The notes: generated from the letters alone by a model not told the origin. A DNA stretch of 32,179 nt from JAGMCF01 sp964398885 (GCA_964398885.1 CAYNOU010000025.1:1-32179); one strand, 5' to 3'; shown: positions 15,976-23,842, counted from the first letter of the stretch. Numbers and translations: made by a program.

Positions 15976-18900
15976 ATGGAATTAACTAACAATGCATTAG
16001 CTGTTTTGAAAAAAAGGTATTTCAAAAAGGATGCAAATGGCAAGATTATTGAAGATGCTTCAAAGATGTTGAAAAGAGTTAGCGAAAATATTGCAGGGCA
16101 AGACAAAGAGAAGGCAAAAAAATATTATGAAATAATGGATAAGAGATATTTCCTGCCGAATTCACCAACTTTGATGAACGCCGGGAATGACCTTCAACAG
16201 CTCTCCGCCTGCTTCGTCTTGCCAGTTGAAGATAGCATGGAAGGCATCTTCACCGCAGTAAAAAATGCAGCTCTTATACATAAGAGTGGTGGGGGAACAG
16301 GTTTTAGTTTTTCAAAATTAAGAGAAAAGAACGCTCGTGTCCGTTCAACAAGTGGAGTTTCAAGCGGTCCGATTACATTTATGAAGGTTTTTAACTCTGC
16401 AACCGATGCTGTGAAACAGGGTGGGACGAGACGTGGAGCCAATATGGCTATTCTCAATGTTGACCATCCAGATATTTTAGATTTTATAAAAGCAAAGGAA
16501 GACAACGCTGAACTGAATAATTTTAACATCAGTGTGGGATTGACTGAACAATTTATGAATGCAGTTCAACACGATGATGAGTATGAATTAATTTCGCCGC
16601 ATACCAAAAAGGTGGCGAAAAAGCTTAAAGCCAGAGATGTATTTAATCTAATTGTAGAAATGGCACATAAAAATGGAGAGCCGGGAATCGTCTTTATAGA
16701 TAGATTGGATAGATATAATCCTACACCTGAAGTTGGCAGAATAGAAGCCACTAATCCATGTATAACAGCCGATACATTAGTCCTTACACAAAATGGGTAT
16801 CAGAAAATTGAAAATTTAGTGGGTAAAAATATCAAAATATGTGTTGATTTGAGAGCAGAAAATGGAAAAGGGATTAAACTCGCTGCCCCCACTGAAATTA
16901 TTTTTACTGGTGAGAAAGAAGTTTTTGAATTAAAAACAAAAAGAGACTTGAGAATAAAAGTTACGCCTGACCATAAGATTCTAACAAAGGCTGGTTGGAA
17001 ACCAGCGTCTGAAATATCAAGTGATGATACGATATTTGTTTATAATGGAAATATTGATTTCACAGAAAATAAGAACGAAATTGAACTGGGTGAGATTCTT
17101 GGCTGGATTGTTGGCGATGGGTGGATATCTGAAGGGAAAAATGCAAGAGTGGGATTTACCTTTGGTGGTTCTGACAAAGAGATAATGGAATATTTAACAC
17201 CTAAAATTAACAAACTTTATCACCTAAATTCGGAAATAAAACCATTAAAACGAGAAAGCAATGTCTATCATCTTTCTTATCACAGCCCAAAATTTGTAGA
17301 AATATTTAAAGAACTTGGTGTTAAGGTTTGCAAAGCCGATACAAAAGAAGTTCCTTCCTCGGTTTTATTTGGAGATATGTCTCTGGCAAAAGGATTCTTA
17401 AAAGGCATTTTTAGTGCAGATGGCTATGTCAACTTTGTTGCAGATAAATCTGCCGAAATTCGTCTAACATCTAAGTCCAGATCATTGTTAGGGCAAACCC
17501 AATTACTTCTTCTTAAGTTCAATATTTGTTCCAAAATCTACGATAGAAGCCGTCCTGCAAGAAAAGCTTTTTCCTACATCACTATTACTGGAAGGGAAAA
17601 AATATACGAAACAGATGGAATTTTGTATGAACTGGTTATTAGCAAGAAATCGGTTCTAACATATTTAGAGCAAATTGGATTTTTGTGCAGCAAAAATGAT
17701 AAAAAGATAAACCTTCTAAAATCAAAGAATTACTACTCAGAAAATTTTACTGACAAAATGATTTCTATAAAAAAACTTAGTGTGGAAAAAGTTTATGACA
17801 TTAAAAATATAGAAACACACTCTTTTATTGCCAATGGCCTTGTGGTTCACAATTGCGGTGAGCAACCTCTGCTCCCAAACGAAGCCTGCAATCTCGGTTC
17901 TATCAATCTTTCACTTATGGTCTATAATGGTAAGATTGATTGGGATATACTAAAAGAAACAGTATATACAGCGACAGAATTTCTTGATGATGTAATTGAC
18001 CTCTCTGCATTCCCACTTCCTGAGATTGAGAAAATGGCTAAGGCAAATAGAAAGATAGGTCTTGGTGTAATGGGTTGGGCTGATATGCTTGTTGAACTCG
18101 GTATTCCTTATAATTCAGAAAAAGCATTAGATCTCGCAAAAGAGGTAATGGAATTTATTGATTATCATTCAAAAGTTGAATCTATGAGACTTGCTACAAA
18201 AAAAGGGTCATTCCCAAATTTTAAAAGCAGTATTTATAGGAATGGTAAACTAATCCGTTCAAAGACTAAACTTGATTGGGACAGACTTAAGCAGGAAATT
18301 GTGGAGAATGGAATTCGGAATGCTACAACCACTACAATTGCACCAACAGGCACGATTAGTATGATTGCAGATACTTCCAGCGGTGTTGAGCCGCTTTTCT
18401 CTCTCGTCTATGTAAAGAATGTGATGGATGGCGAAAAGCTAGTTTATGTTAATAAATATTTTGAAAAAGTTGCTAAAGAGCAAGGATTCTATTCTAAAAA
18501 ATTGATGGAAGAGATTTCCAAGAAAGGCTCTTTGCAAGATATTAAAAAAGTTCCTGAACAAGCCAAAAATGTGTTTGTTACAGCCCATGATATTTCTCCG
18601 GAATGGCATATAAGAATGCAATCTGCATTTCAAAAATATGTTGATAATGCTGTCTCCAAAACTATAAACTTTTCGCACAATGCAAAAAAAGAAGATATTA
18701 AAACTACTTATGAATTAGCATATCAATTAGGATGTAAAGGCGTAACAGTGTATCGTGATGGGAGTCGGGATGAACAGGTTATTAGTATAGGCAAAAGAAT
18801 GCGTGAACAGGAAAAGAGCAGAATTGCACCTCGGCGCCGTCCTGCTACCACCGTGGGTGTTACTAAAAGAATAGACACAGGCTGTGGACATCTATATGTT

Positions 18901-19335
18901 ACAATAAATACAGACGAAAGTGGGATTTGTGAAGTCTTCACTCAGATGGGAAAAGTAGGCGGCTGTGCTTCCGCTCAATTGGAAGCTATTGCCCGATTGA
19001 TTTCATTGTCTCTGCGTTCTAATATTAAGACCGAATCTATTATTAAACAGCTCAGAGGAATTCGCTGCCCTTCTCCAATGTGGTCCAAAGGAAAAATGAT
19101 TCTATCCTGCGCTGATGGAATTGCGAGTGCTTTGGAAGAATTTCTTGCAAAAGACGGAAATGGATTAAAGAGAGAACAGAAAACAGAGAACGGGAAATGG
19201 AAAAGGATTGGCAGTTTAACTGATTCAACTATTTCAACAGGTTTAGGCTCCATCTGTCCTGAATGTGGAACAGCATTAGAATTTAAAGAAGGCTGTAAAA
19301 CCTGCCCAATATGCGGATGGTCAAAGTGTAGTTAG
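15976..19335 (+). CDS. nrdJ: Adenosylcobalamin-dependent (class II) ribonucleotide reductase, intein-containing
   Basis: Reduces ribonucleotides to deoxyribonucleotides with a thiyl radical generated from adenosylcobalamin. The precursor has 1119 residues; removing the intein (262-626) leaves 754. N-extein: 'RYFLPNSPTLMNAG' near 57, 'LSACFVLPVEDSMEGIF' with redox Cys79, and 'KSGGGTGFSFSKLR' near 98. C-extein: C627-G-E629 is the thiyl-radical 'NPCGE' motif, Cys638 in 'ACNLGSINLS' is the redox partner, and 'TTIAPTGTIS' is the phosphate-binding loop. C-terminally there is a TSCPD-type domain ('GCGHLYVTIN', 'GGCASAQLEAIARL', 'CPSP') and a Cys-rich tail (CPEC, CKTCPICGWSKCS) for thiol transfer or zinc. 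The linker 'REQKTENGKWK' looks repeat-derived. RBS GGAGG. No class I or III RNR is in the window. Confidence 0.95.
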   Translation: MELTNNALAVLKKRYFKKDANGKIIEDASKMLKRVSENIAGQDKEKAKKYYEIMDKRYFLPNSPTLMNAGNDLQQLSACFVLPVEDSMEGIFTAVKNAALIHKSGGGTGFSFSKLREKNARVRSTSGVSSGPITFMKVFNSATDAVKQGGTRRGANMAILNVDHPDILDFIKAKEDNAELNNFNISVGLTEQFMNAVQHDDEYELISPHTKKVAKKLKARDVFNLIVEMAHKNGEPGIVFIDRLDRYNPTPEVGRIEATNPCITADTLVLTQNGYQKIENLVGKNIKICVDLRAENGKGIKLAAPTEIIFTGEKEVFELKTKRDLRIKVTPDHKILTKAGWKPASEISSDDTIFVYNGNIDFTENKNEIELGEILGWIVGDGWISEGKNARVGFTFGGSDKEIMEYLTPKINKLYHLNSEIKPLKRESNVYHLSYHSPKFVEIFKELGVKVCKADTKEVPSSVLFGDMSLAKGFLKGIFSADGYVNFVADKSAEIRLTSKSRSLLGQTQLLLLKFNICSKIYDRSRPARKAFSYITITGREKIYETDGILYELVISKKSVLTYLEQIGFLCSKNDKKINLLKSKNYYSENFTDKMISIKKLSVEKVYDIKNIETHSFIANGLVVHNCGEQPLLPNEACNLGSINLSLMVYNGKIDWDILKETVYTATEFLDDVIDLSAFPLPEIEKMAKANRKIGLGVMGWADMLVELGIPYNSEKALDLAKEVMEFIDYHSKVESMRLATKKGSFPNFKSSIYRNGKLIRSKTKLDWDRLKQEIVENGIRNATTTTIAPTGTISMIADTSSGVEPLFSLVYVKNVMDGEKLVYVNKYFEKVAKEQGFYSKKLMEEISKKGSLQDIKKVPEQAKNVFVTAHDISPEWHIRMQSAFQKYVDNAVSKTINFSHNAKKEDIKTTYELAYQLGCKGVTVYRDGSRDEQVISIGKRMREQEKSRIAPRRRPATTVGVTKRIDTGCGHLYVTINTDESGICEVFTQMGKVGGCASAQLEAIARLISLSLRSNIKTESIIKQLRGIRCPSPMWSKGKMILSCADGIASALEEFLAKDGNGLKREQKTENGKWKRIGSLTDSTISTGLGSICPECGTALEFKEGCKTCPICGWSKCS
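16759..17853 (+). mobile_element. Intein with LAGLIDADG homing endonuclease inside NrdJ
   Basis: Residues 262-626 (365 aa) of the NrdJ precursor. Block A starts at Cys262 ('CITADTLVLTQNGYQKIENL'). Block B is 'KVTPDHKIL' with T330 and H333. The two dodecapeptides of a LAGLIDADG/DOD endonuclease are 'LGWIVGDGWI' (about 375-384, Asp381) and 'LKGIFSADGY' (about 475-484, Asp482). Blocks F and G are 'EKVYDIKNIETHSFIANGLVVHN', ending H625-N626, followed by the +1 Cys627. All residues needed for splicing (Cys1, TxxH, His-Asn, Cys+1) are present and both endonuclease acidic residues are kept, so the element looks active. The +1 nucleophile is the catalytic thiyl cysteine of the reductase. Confidence 0.95.
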
Positions 19336-19583
19336 TTAATTAGTTAACTGGTTAATTGGTTAACTGGTTCACCCTGCTTGTAGAACGACCTTTCCGTCTG
19401 GGCGCCGAGACCGACCAAGGTCGTTAATTTAAATAGGCTCTAAATATGCATTAAGAAAACGAGTTCACCCTTTGTCCCGATTATATCGGGACGGAGAACG
19501 AGCTATGAACCTCGTTCTACATTTACTAATTAGAAACCACCCCAATCGGGTAGGTTCGGGTTCATCCCGAACCAAATCCGGTT
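19336..19583. other. Intergenic repeat region after nrdJ
   Basis: No gene is visible here. It starts with imperfect tandem TTAATTGGTTAACTGG units (19336-19370). A hairpin follows with arms AACGACCTT and AAGGTCGTT (19384-19392 and 19417-19425), whose 24-nt interior (CCGTCTGGGCGCC and GAGACCGACC) recurs near 23878-23930. GTAGAACGA at 19380-19388 and TCGTTCTAC at 19513-19521 form a wider inverted repeat around the palindrome GTCCCGAT/ATCGGGAC (19474-19492). Base composition is far richer in G+C than the genes around it. Confidence 0.6.
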
Positions 19584-19587
19584 TTTT
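19553..19587 (+). terminator. Possible terminator of the nrdJ transcript
   Basis: GGTTCGGG and CCCGAACC form a perfect 8-bp stem with a 5-nt loop (19553-19573). After AAATCCGG comes a TTTTTT run. The T-run is 8 nt past the stem, so termination efficiency is uncertain, and the hairpin may simply be one of the local palindromic repeats. Confidence 0.45.
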
Positions 19588-19750
19588 CGACTCGTAAGTT
19601 TACTCCGTTGGGAAGTTTACCCTGTGAAATGCGAAGCAGTATTTAGCAGGGAATGACCATATCGGGGGAACGATCCCGATTTATCGGGAAGATAAAGTGC
19701 GTATTTATGCTACCTCGAGTCGTCGTCGCAAGCTCCTTACGACTCGAAAA
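19584..19750. mobile_element. MITE-like element, copy I (167 bp)
   Basis: The ends are inverted repeats of 15 bp with one mismatch (TTTTCGACTCGTAAG and CTTACGACTCGAAAA). Positions 19587-19673 match 23681-23767 on the opposite strand over 87 bp with only two differences by eye. Inside, a TCCCGATTTATCGGGA palindrome (19674-19689) follows the shared core and may be a nested insertion. There is no coding potential, so any movement would need a transposase in trans. Confidence 0.65.
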
Positions 19751-19818
19751 GTCAATTTACGAACAGACATTAATTAGAAAATTTGATAAAAATAAATAGA
19801 AATATTGAGGAGAGTGCT

Positions 19819-22800
19819 ATGTTTAAAAAGTTGTTTTTCATTATTTTTTTGCTTATAGGCTTTCTGTTTTCAGAAGGTTTTGCAATAGAACCCTATTTTA
19901 TGAAAGACCCCGCCATCTCACCAGATGGAGAAACCGTCTGCTTCTCTTATATGTCTGATTTGTGGATAGTTCCATTTAAGGGTGGAGAGGCAAAAAGAAT
20001 AACCGTCTCAAAAGGAGAAGACTCTGGCCCTGTTTTTTCGCCAGATGGGAAATGGATTGCTTTTAATTCCAATAGAGACGGTCAAAAAAATATTTATATC
20101 ATTCCATCTGAAGGTGGAGAAGCACAGTGTATTTCTAAAGAAGGATTACAAGTATGCGATTGGTTCAATAATGGAAAAAAATTGCTTGCTTCCGGATATG
20201 AAGTTGATTTGGGTGCTAATCTGTTCTCTGTCCGCCTGCTGGCGGATGAAAAAAGACCAACAGAAATTACTGCAATTGGTGATTTTTATTCAAAATTATC
20301 TCCAGATAATAAAAAAATAATATTTAATCGCGGTGGTATGGCCTATCGCGAAGCATATCACGGAAGTATAAATGGTGAGTTGTGGGAATACAATATAGAT
20401 AAGAAAAAATACACGAGATTGACTAATACAGATTATACAGAGCGGTATCCAGTTTATTCTTATGTTAATGATAGAATTTATTTTGCAGCAACAAAAGGTA
20501 GAATCTTCCAACTATATTATGCAGTCCCGACAGGTCGGGATGATCTTGAAAATAGAATACAAATTTCTAACCTTGATATCTGGTCTGTTAGGGACATTGA
20601 TATTGCACGAGAAAATGATAGGATTGTATTTGAAAGATTTGATGAGATATGGAAATACAATCCCCAAAATAATGAGGTGGATAAGTTGGACATTGAAATA
20701 AAGCAAGATTATATTGAAAATTTTGAGGTTGATGAGGAGGTCAGTAACTCGGCAAATGAATTTGCAATATCTCCTGATGGAAAATTAATAGCTTTCTGTT
20801 ATAAATATGACCTCTTTGCAGTCCCAGAAAAAGAAGATGAAGTAAAACAGATCACATTTGACCAAATGGGAATTACAGATATTGTAATTATGCCTGATAA
20901 TCACACAATATTTTTTACAAGATATGAAAAAGAACAAACAGAACTTTATAAAGTCAATATAAAGGATATTGATAATATTGAAAAAATCAAATGGTTCTCT
21001 AATGGAAAATTTGTTGAGGATATTAAGTCTGGCTATGAAGATTATTTATTGGTATATTATTCTGATGAAGTTTCAAAAAATAAATTAGCAAGCTTGAATT
21101 CCAAAACAGGAAAAGTTGAAAAGATCATATCTGACCAGGTGCTTTCGCCTGATAATTGTGCATGGAGTAAAGAGGGAAGATATCTTTTATATGTAACTGT
21201 AGAAGAAGGCTCATGGGACAATAATCTGTATATATATGATTTTGAAACTAAGGAAAAAAGATTAATAATTCCATATCATGGTTGGATAAGTGCACCATAT
21301 TGGGGCATGAAGGGAGATTTTGCTTTCTACACTGGAGCGGGCAAAATATATAAAATAGAACTGCAAGCCAAAGAAGATTTCTGGGATGAAGAAGATAATT
21401 GGAAACCAATTTTGGCTGAAGAAAATAAGAAAACGATAAAGAAAGATAAGGAAGAAAAAGGTAAAGAGGAGGAAAAGGAAGAGGAAAAAGAAGAAGTAAA
21501 GCCTATAAAAATTGATTTTAAAGATATTGATAAAAGAATTTATGAGCTTGTTTCAAAAGAGGGAAATAATTGGATAGTTGCTACAATTACAGATAGTATG
21601 ATTTATTATCTGAATTCATACGACAGGAAATATACATTACGAAAAGTTGATTACAAAGGGAAAAAAGATGAAGAATTCTATAAATTCTCAGCAGAAATTG
21701 AATATTTAACTTACAATGAAACAAATAAATGCTTCTACTATGTTGAAAATAATTCAATAAAAAAATTATCAATGGATAAAAAATCTGAAATAATAAAATT
21801 TGGTTTTAAATATAAATATAACAGATTGGCACTTAATAAAACTGTTTTTGAACAAGCCTGGACCATTTTTGGCAGAAATTTTTATGACCCGAATATGCAC
21901 GGACAAGATTGGAAAGCACTTTATAAAAGATTTCATCCTTATATGGATTATGCTTATACACCACAAATTATGAATGATATAATATCAGAGATGATTGGGG
22001 AATTGGATGCTTCTCATACAGGATTTTATCCAAGAGATGAAGGTGGCGTTCATCAGTATGAACAAGCATTTGGCGGATTTATTCTTGATTATTTTGATAT
22101 ACCCAACAAAGGAATTAGATTTAAAAAAATCTTTAGAAAGTCAAAACTGAATATGCCTTATGGAATAAAACCCGGTGATATTTTGCTATCTGTTGATGGT
22201 ATTGAAATTACGCCAAAAACATCTGTTCCTTTGCTTTTCATTAATAAAGTGGGTGATAAAATAAAATTAGAAATTCAAACTTCCAAAGGATCCGCCTCAG
22301 GCGGAGAAGATAGCGTAAAAACAATTGAAATAAAGGGAATTTCCTGGTGGGGAAACAAAACTTTGTATTATGATAACTGGGTTGATGAAAGAAAAGAAAT
22401 AGTTGATACATTAACTAATGGTAAAGTTGGTTATGCATATATTCGTTCAATGGGACATTCCAGTTATGTGAAATTTGTTCAGGATATTTTTGCAAGAAAC
22501 CAGGATAAAGATGCCTTGATTATTGATGTGCGGAATAACCCTGGCGGTTGGATACACGATTTATTGGTGGAATTGCTTACAAAAAAATCCTATGCATATA
22601 CAACAAACAGATTATTCAATGCAAAGAAACAAACTTTCCCATCTGATACATGGGAGAAACCATTAATATTACTCATAAATGAACATTCCTTTTCTGACGC
22701 TGAAATATTTCCAATTTTATTCAAACAATTGAAGTTAGGCAAAATAGTTGGTATGCCCACTTGTGGTGCAGTTATTGGAACAGGTCATGTATATTTTATG

Positions 22801-22983
22801 GATGGCTCAAGTATGCGTATGCCTGGAACAGGTTGGTTTACTGCAGAAAATATTAATATGGAAGGAATGGGGGCGCAACCTGATATCCTTATTGACCAAA
22901 CTCCAGAACAGAAAATTGCAGACGATGATGTGCAGCTCAAAAAAGCGGTAGAAGAGATATTGAAAAAGGTAGAAGGTAAGTAG
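19819..22983 (+). CDS. Tricorn-type protease (PD40 propeller, PDZ, S41 peptidase), exported
   Basis: I choose the ATG at 19819 (GAGGAG 7 bp upstream, then a clean signal peptide 'MFKKLFF...GFLFSEGFA') over an upstream in-frame ATG at 19783. The mature protein starts with PD40/WD-like repeats ('AISPDGETVCFSY', 'VFSPDGKWIAFNSNRDG', 'AISPDGKLIAFCYK') up to about residue 520. A Lys/Glu-rich linker follows near 540-565. The tricorn C1/PDZ region has His733 in 'ELDASHTGFYP' and 'GIKPGDILLSVDGIEI'. The S41 core has 'ALIIDVRNNPGG', the nucleophile Ser959 in 'EHSFSDAEIFP', and Glu1015 in 'MEGMGAQPDI'. These correspond to tricorn H746, S965 and E1023. It is predicted to degrade peptides in the periplasm. 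Three short palindromes are embedded in the coding sequence. Confidence 0.92.
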   Translation: MFKKLFFIIFLLIGFLFSEGFAIEPYFMKDPAISPDGETVCFSYMSDLWIVPFKGGEAKRITVSKGEDSGPVFSPDGKWIAFNSNRDGQKNIYIIPSEGGEAQCISKEGLQVCDWFNNGKKLLASGYEVDLGANLFSVRLLADEKRPTEITAIGDFYSKLSPDNKKIIFNRGGMAYREAYHGSINGELWEYNIDKKKYTRLTNTDYTERYPVYSYVNDRIYFAATKGRIFQLYYAVPTGRDDLENRIQISNLDIWSVRDIDIARENDRIVFERFDEIWKYNPQNNEVDKLDIEIKQDYIENFEVDEEVSNSANEFAISPDGKLIAFCYKYDLFAVPEKEDEVKQITFDQMGITDIVIMPDNHTIFFTRYEKEQTELYKVNIKDIDNIEKIKWFSNGKFVEDIKSGYEDYLLVYYSDEVSKNKLASLNSKTGKVEKIISDQVLSPDNCAWSKEGRYLLYVTVEEGSWDNNLYIYDFETKEKRLIIPYHGWISAPYWGMKGDFAFYTGAGKIYKIELQAKEDFWDEEDNWKPILAEENKKTIKKDKEEKGKEEEKEEEKEEVKPIKIDFKDIDKRIYELVSKEGNNWIVATITDSMIYYLNSYDRKYTLRKVDYKGKKDEEFYKFSAEIEYLTYNETNKCFYYVENNSIKKLSMDKKSEIIKFGFKYKYNRLALNKTVFEQAWTIFGRNFYDPNMHGQDWKALYKRFHPYMDYAYTPQIMNDIISEMIGELDASHTGFYPRDEGGVHQYEQAFGGFILDYFDIPNKGIRFKKIFRKSKLNMPYGIKPGDILLSVDGIEITPKTSVPLLFINKVGDKIKLEIQTSKGSASGGEDSVKTIEIKGISWWGNKTLYYDNWVDERKEIVDTLTNGKVGYAYIRSMGHSSYVKFVQDIFARNQDKDALIIDVRNNPGGWIHDLLVELLTKKSYAYTTNRLFNAKKQTFPSDTWEKPLILLINEHSFSDAEIFPILFKQLKLGKIVGMPTCGAVIGTGHVYFMDGSSMRMPGTGWFTAENINMEGMGAQPDILIDQTPEQKIADDDVQLKKAVEEILKKVEGK
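20231..20246. repeat. Palindrome TCCGCC-TGCT-GGCGGA inside the tricorn gene
   Basis: A 6-bp perfect stem with a 4-nt loop in the propeller region encodes 'VRLLAD' in 'FSVRLLADEKRP'. It is G+C-rich within AT-rich coding sequence, and its arms are the same as those of the palindromes at 22291 and 29409. Confidence 0.6.
20525..20540. repeat. Palindrome TCCCGA-CAGG-TCGGGA inside the tricorn gene
   Basis: A 6-bp perfect stem with a 4-nt loop encodes 'VPTGRD' between propeller strands. The same arms occur in intergenic palindromes at 19474-19492, 19674-19689 and 30750-30770. Confidence 0.6.
22291..22305. repeat. Palindrome TCCGCCTCAGGCGGA inside the tricorn PDZ region
   Basis: A 6-bp stem with loop TCA encodes the core of 'KGSASGGED' in a PDZ-domain loop. 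The same 15 bp, in the same frame, occur at 29409-29423 in the unrelated C25 protease. Confidence 0.75.
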
Positions 22984-22984
22984 C

Positions 22985-23057
22985 ACGGAACTCTGTTCCG
23001 TAAAAGGTAAAAGGTTTACCCCGTGGAATTATCCTTTTCTTTTTTATTCCACTGGGG
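22985..23057. repeat. Two hairpins immediately after the tricorn gene
   Basis: ACGGAAC/GTTCCGT (22985-23001, 7-bp stem, loop TCT) starts just after the stop codon. CCCCGTGGAAT pairs with ATTCCAC-T-GGGG at 23019-23057 (11 bp with one bulge). The second loop contains a T-rich tract, but neither hairpin is followed by a T-run. They may end or protect the transcript, or be dispersed palindromes. Confidence 0.5.
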
Positions 23058-23423
23058 CAAAAGTAACATAATCCATGCCAAAGGCAGACATGCGTCCCCG
23101 ATTGTGAATGCAAAATAAAGAATTAATAAAGTAAAAAGCAGAAAGCAGAAAGTAAAAAACGAATTGATTGAAGTTCATCTCAAAATGGACTTCAAGCAAT
23201 AAAAATATTTTTCCCGATAAAAAATTTGACAAGAAAATATTTTTTTGCATCAATTAACTTAACTTTTCAATTACTGACTTTAGTATTTACAGAAATTAAT
23301 TAATTTCTATATTAAATTCAATTATTGTTCAGAAAGGTAATATTATGGAGCATATATGTCCCAGCAAATCTCCTTTCGGGGATAATTGAGGGCTAATCCA
23401 TACAATATTAAAAGGATGTTCAG
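23058..23423. other. Intergenic region upstream of the antitoxin-like gene
   Basis: No convincing gene. It contains a short tandem tract of AAAGCAGAAAGCAGAAAG units (about 23130-23153) and a possible promoter: TTGACA at 23226-23231, then 17 bp to ATCAAT. It also has a small hairpin ATCTCC/GGGGAT (23368-23383) before the AAAGGAT ribosome binding site of the next gene. Confidence 0.35.
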
Positions 23424-23630
23424 ATGAAACAACAAAATGTTAATTCTATTAATCTGCCAATTTCCACAGAACAATTCATTACTGCAGTGAAAAATATGAA
23501 AAAAGAAAAGCAAGAGAGCTTTATTGAAGATTTACTCGCTGCTGTTAGTCCAGAATATCTTGAAAGTATTAGACAGGCAAGAAAAGATTATAAAGAAGGA
23601 CGCGTTTATTCTCACGAAGAAGTTTTCTGA
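23424..23630 (+). CDS. Orphan antitoxin-like protein (type II toxin-antitoxin family)
   Basis: 68 residues. The N-terminus (about 8-24) is 'INLPISTEQFITAVKNM', then a helical 'KKEKQESFIEDLLAAVSPEYLESI'. The C-terminus 'ARKDYKEGRVYSHEEVF' is the familiar 'AR.DY..GRV.(S/T)HEEVF' ending of antitoxins that pair with RelE/ParE-type toxins. No toxin follows. The only downstream ATG (23635) opens a frame of a few plausible residues ('MGYQLN') that runs straight into a repeat element and stops. The partner therefore seems absent or destroyed. RBS AAAGGAT. The family call rests on the C-terminal motif alone. Confidence 0.6.
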   Translation: MKQQNVNSINLPISTEQFITAVKNMKKEKQESFIEDLLAAVSPEYLESIRQARKDYKEGRVYSHEEVF

Positions 23631-23671
23631 TAAAATGGGCTATCAACTTAACAAAGGGAGTTTGGGGACTT

Positions 23672-23768
23672 ATCGACTCGTCGTTCCCCCGATATGGTCA
23701 TTCCCTGCTAAATACTGCTTCGCATTTCACAGGGTAAACTTCCCTACGGGGTAAACTTACGAGTCGAT
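23672..23768. mobile_element. MITE-like element, copy II (97 bp)
   Basis: Perfect 10-bp terminal inverted repeats ATCGACTCGT (23672-23681) and ACGAGTCGAT (23759-23768) enclose the 87-bp core shared, in opposite orientation, with 19587-19673. An internal near-repeat (GGGTAAACTTCCC and GGGGTAAACTTAC) is present. No coding function. It separates the orphan antitoxin from a T9SS gene remnant. I see no clear target-site duplication. Confidence 0.7.
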
Positions 23769-23820
23769 TCAATCAACTAAGGATAAAACATTAATTGAGA
23801 AGATGGTTCTGTTAAGATAA
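23761..23820 (+). pseudogene. C-terminal remnant of a deleted T9SS cargo gene
   Basis: From 23761 one frame reads 'SIQSTKDKTLIEKMVLLR' and then stops (TAA 23818-23820). This matches the end of the sorting domains in this window ('KSITKKMVILR', 'YSKIRKMVILR'). Nothing upstream in frame continues the domain; the sequence enters the MITE-like element. This is best read as the last 18 or so codons of a cargo gene whose body was lost at the element. Confidence 0.65.
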
Positions 23821-23842
23821 ATTGTAAATGCCGCAATATTAT

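Noticed and set aside
15789..16106. 105-codon minus-strand ORF across the cobalamin/nrdJ junction
   Set aside because: It lies antisense to two confidently identified genes and across repeat-rich spacer; composition and lack of any motif indicate a shadow frame.
18308..18323. GGAATTCGGAATGC inside nrdJ, similar to the intergenic GAATTCGGAATGC repeat
   Set aside because: It encodes NGIRNAT, a segment conserved in class II reductases ahead of TTIAPTGTIS, so the match to the repeat is probably coincidence.
19783..19818. Upstream in-frame start for the tricorn gene (ATG at 19783)
   Set aside because: It would place twelve charged residues before the signal peptide and has no good ribosome binding site, while the ATG at 19819 has GAGGAG at the right distance.
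23044..23253. 69-codon minus-strand ORF after the tricorn gene
   Set aside because: It is made of hairpin and AAAGCAG tandem-repeat sequence, has no ribosome binding site of note and shows no domain.
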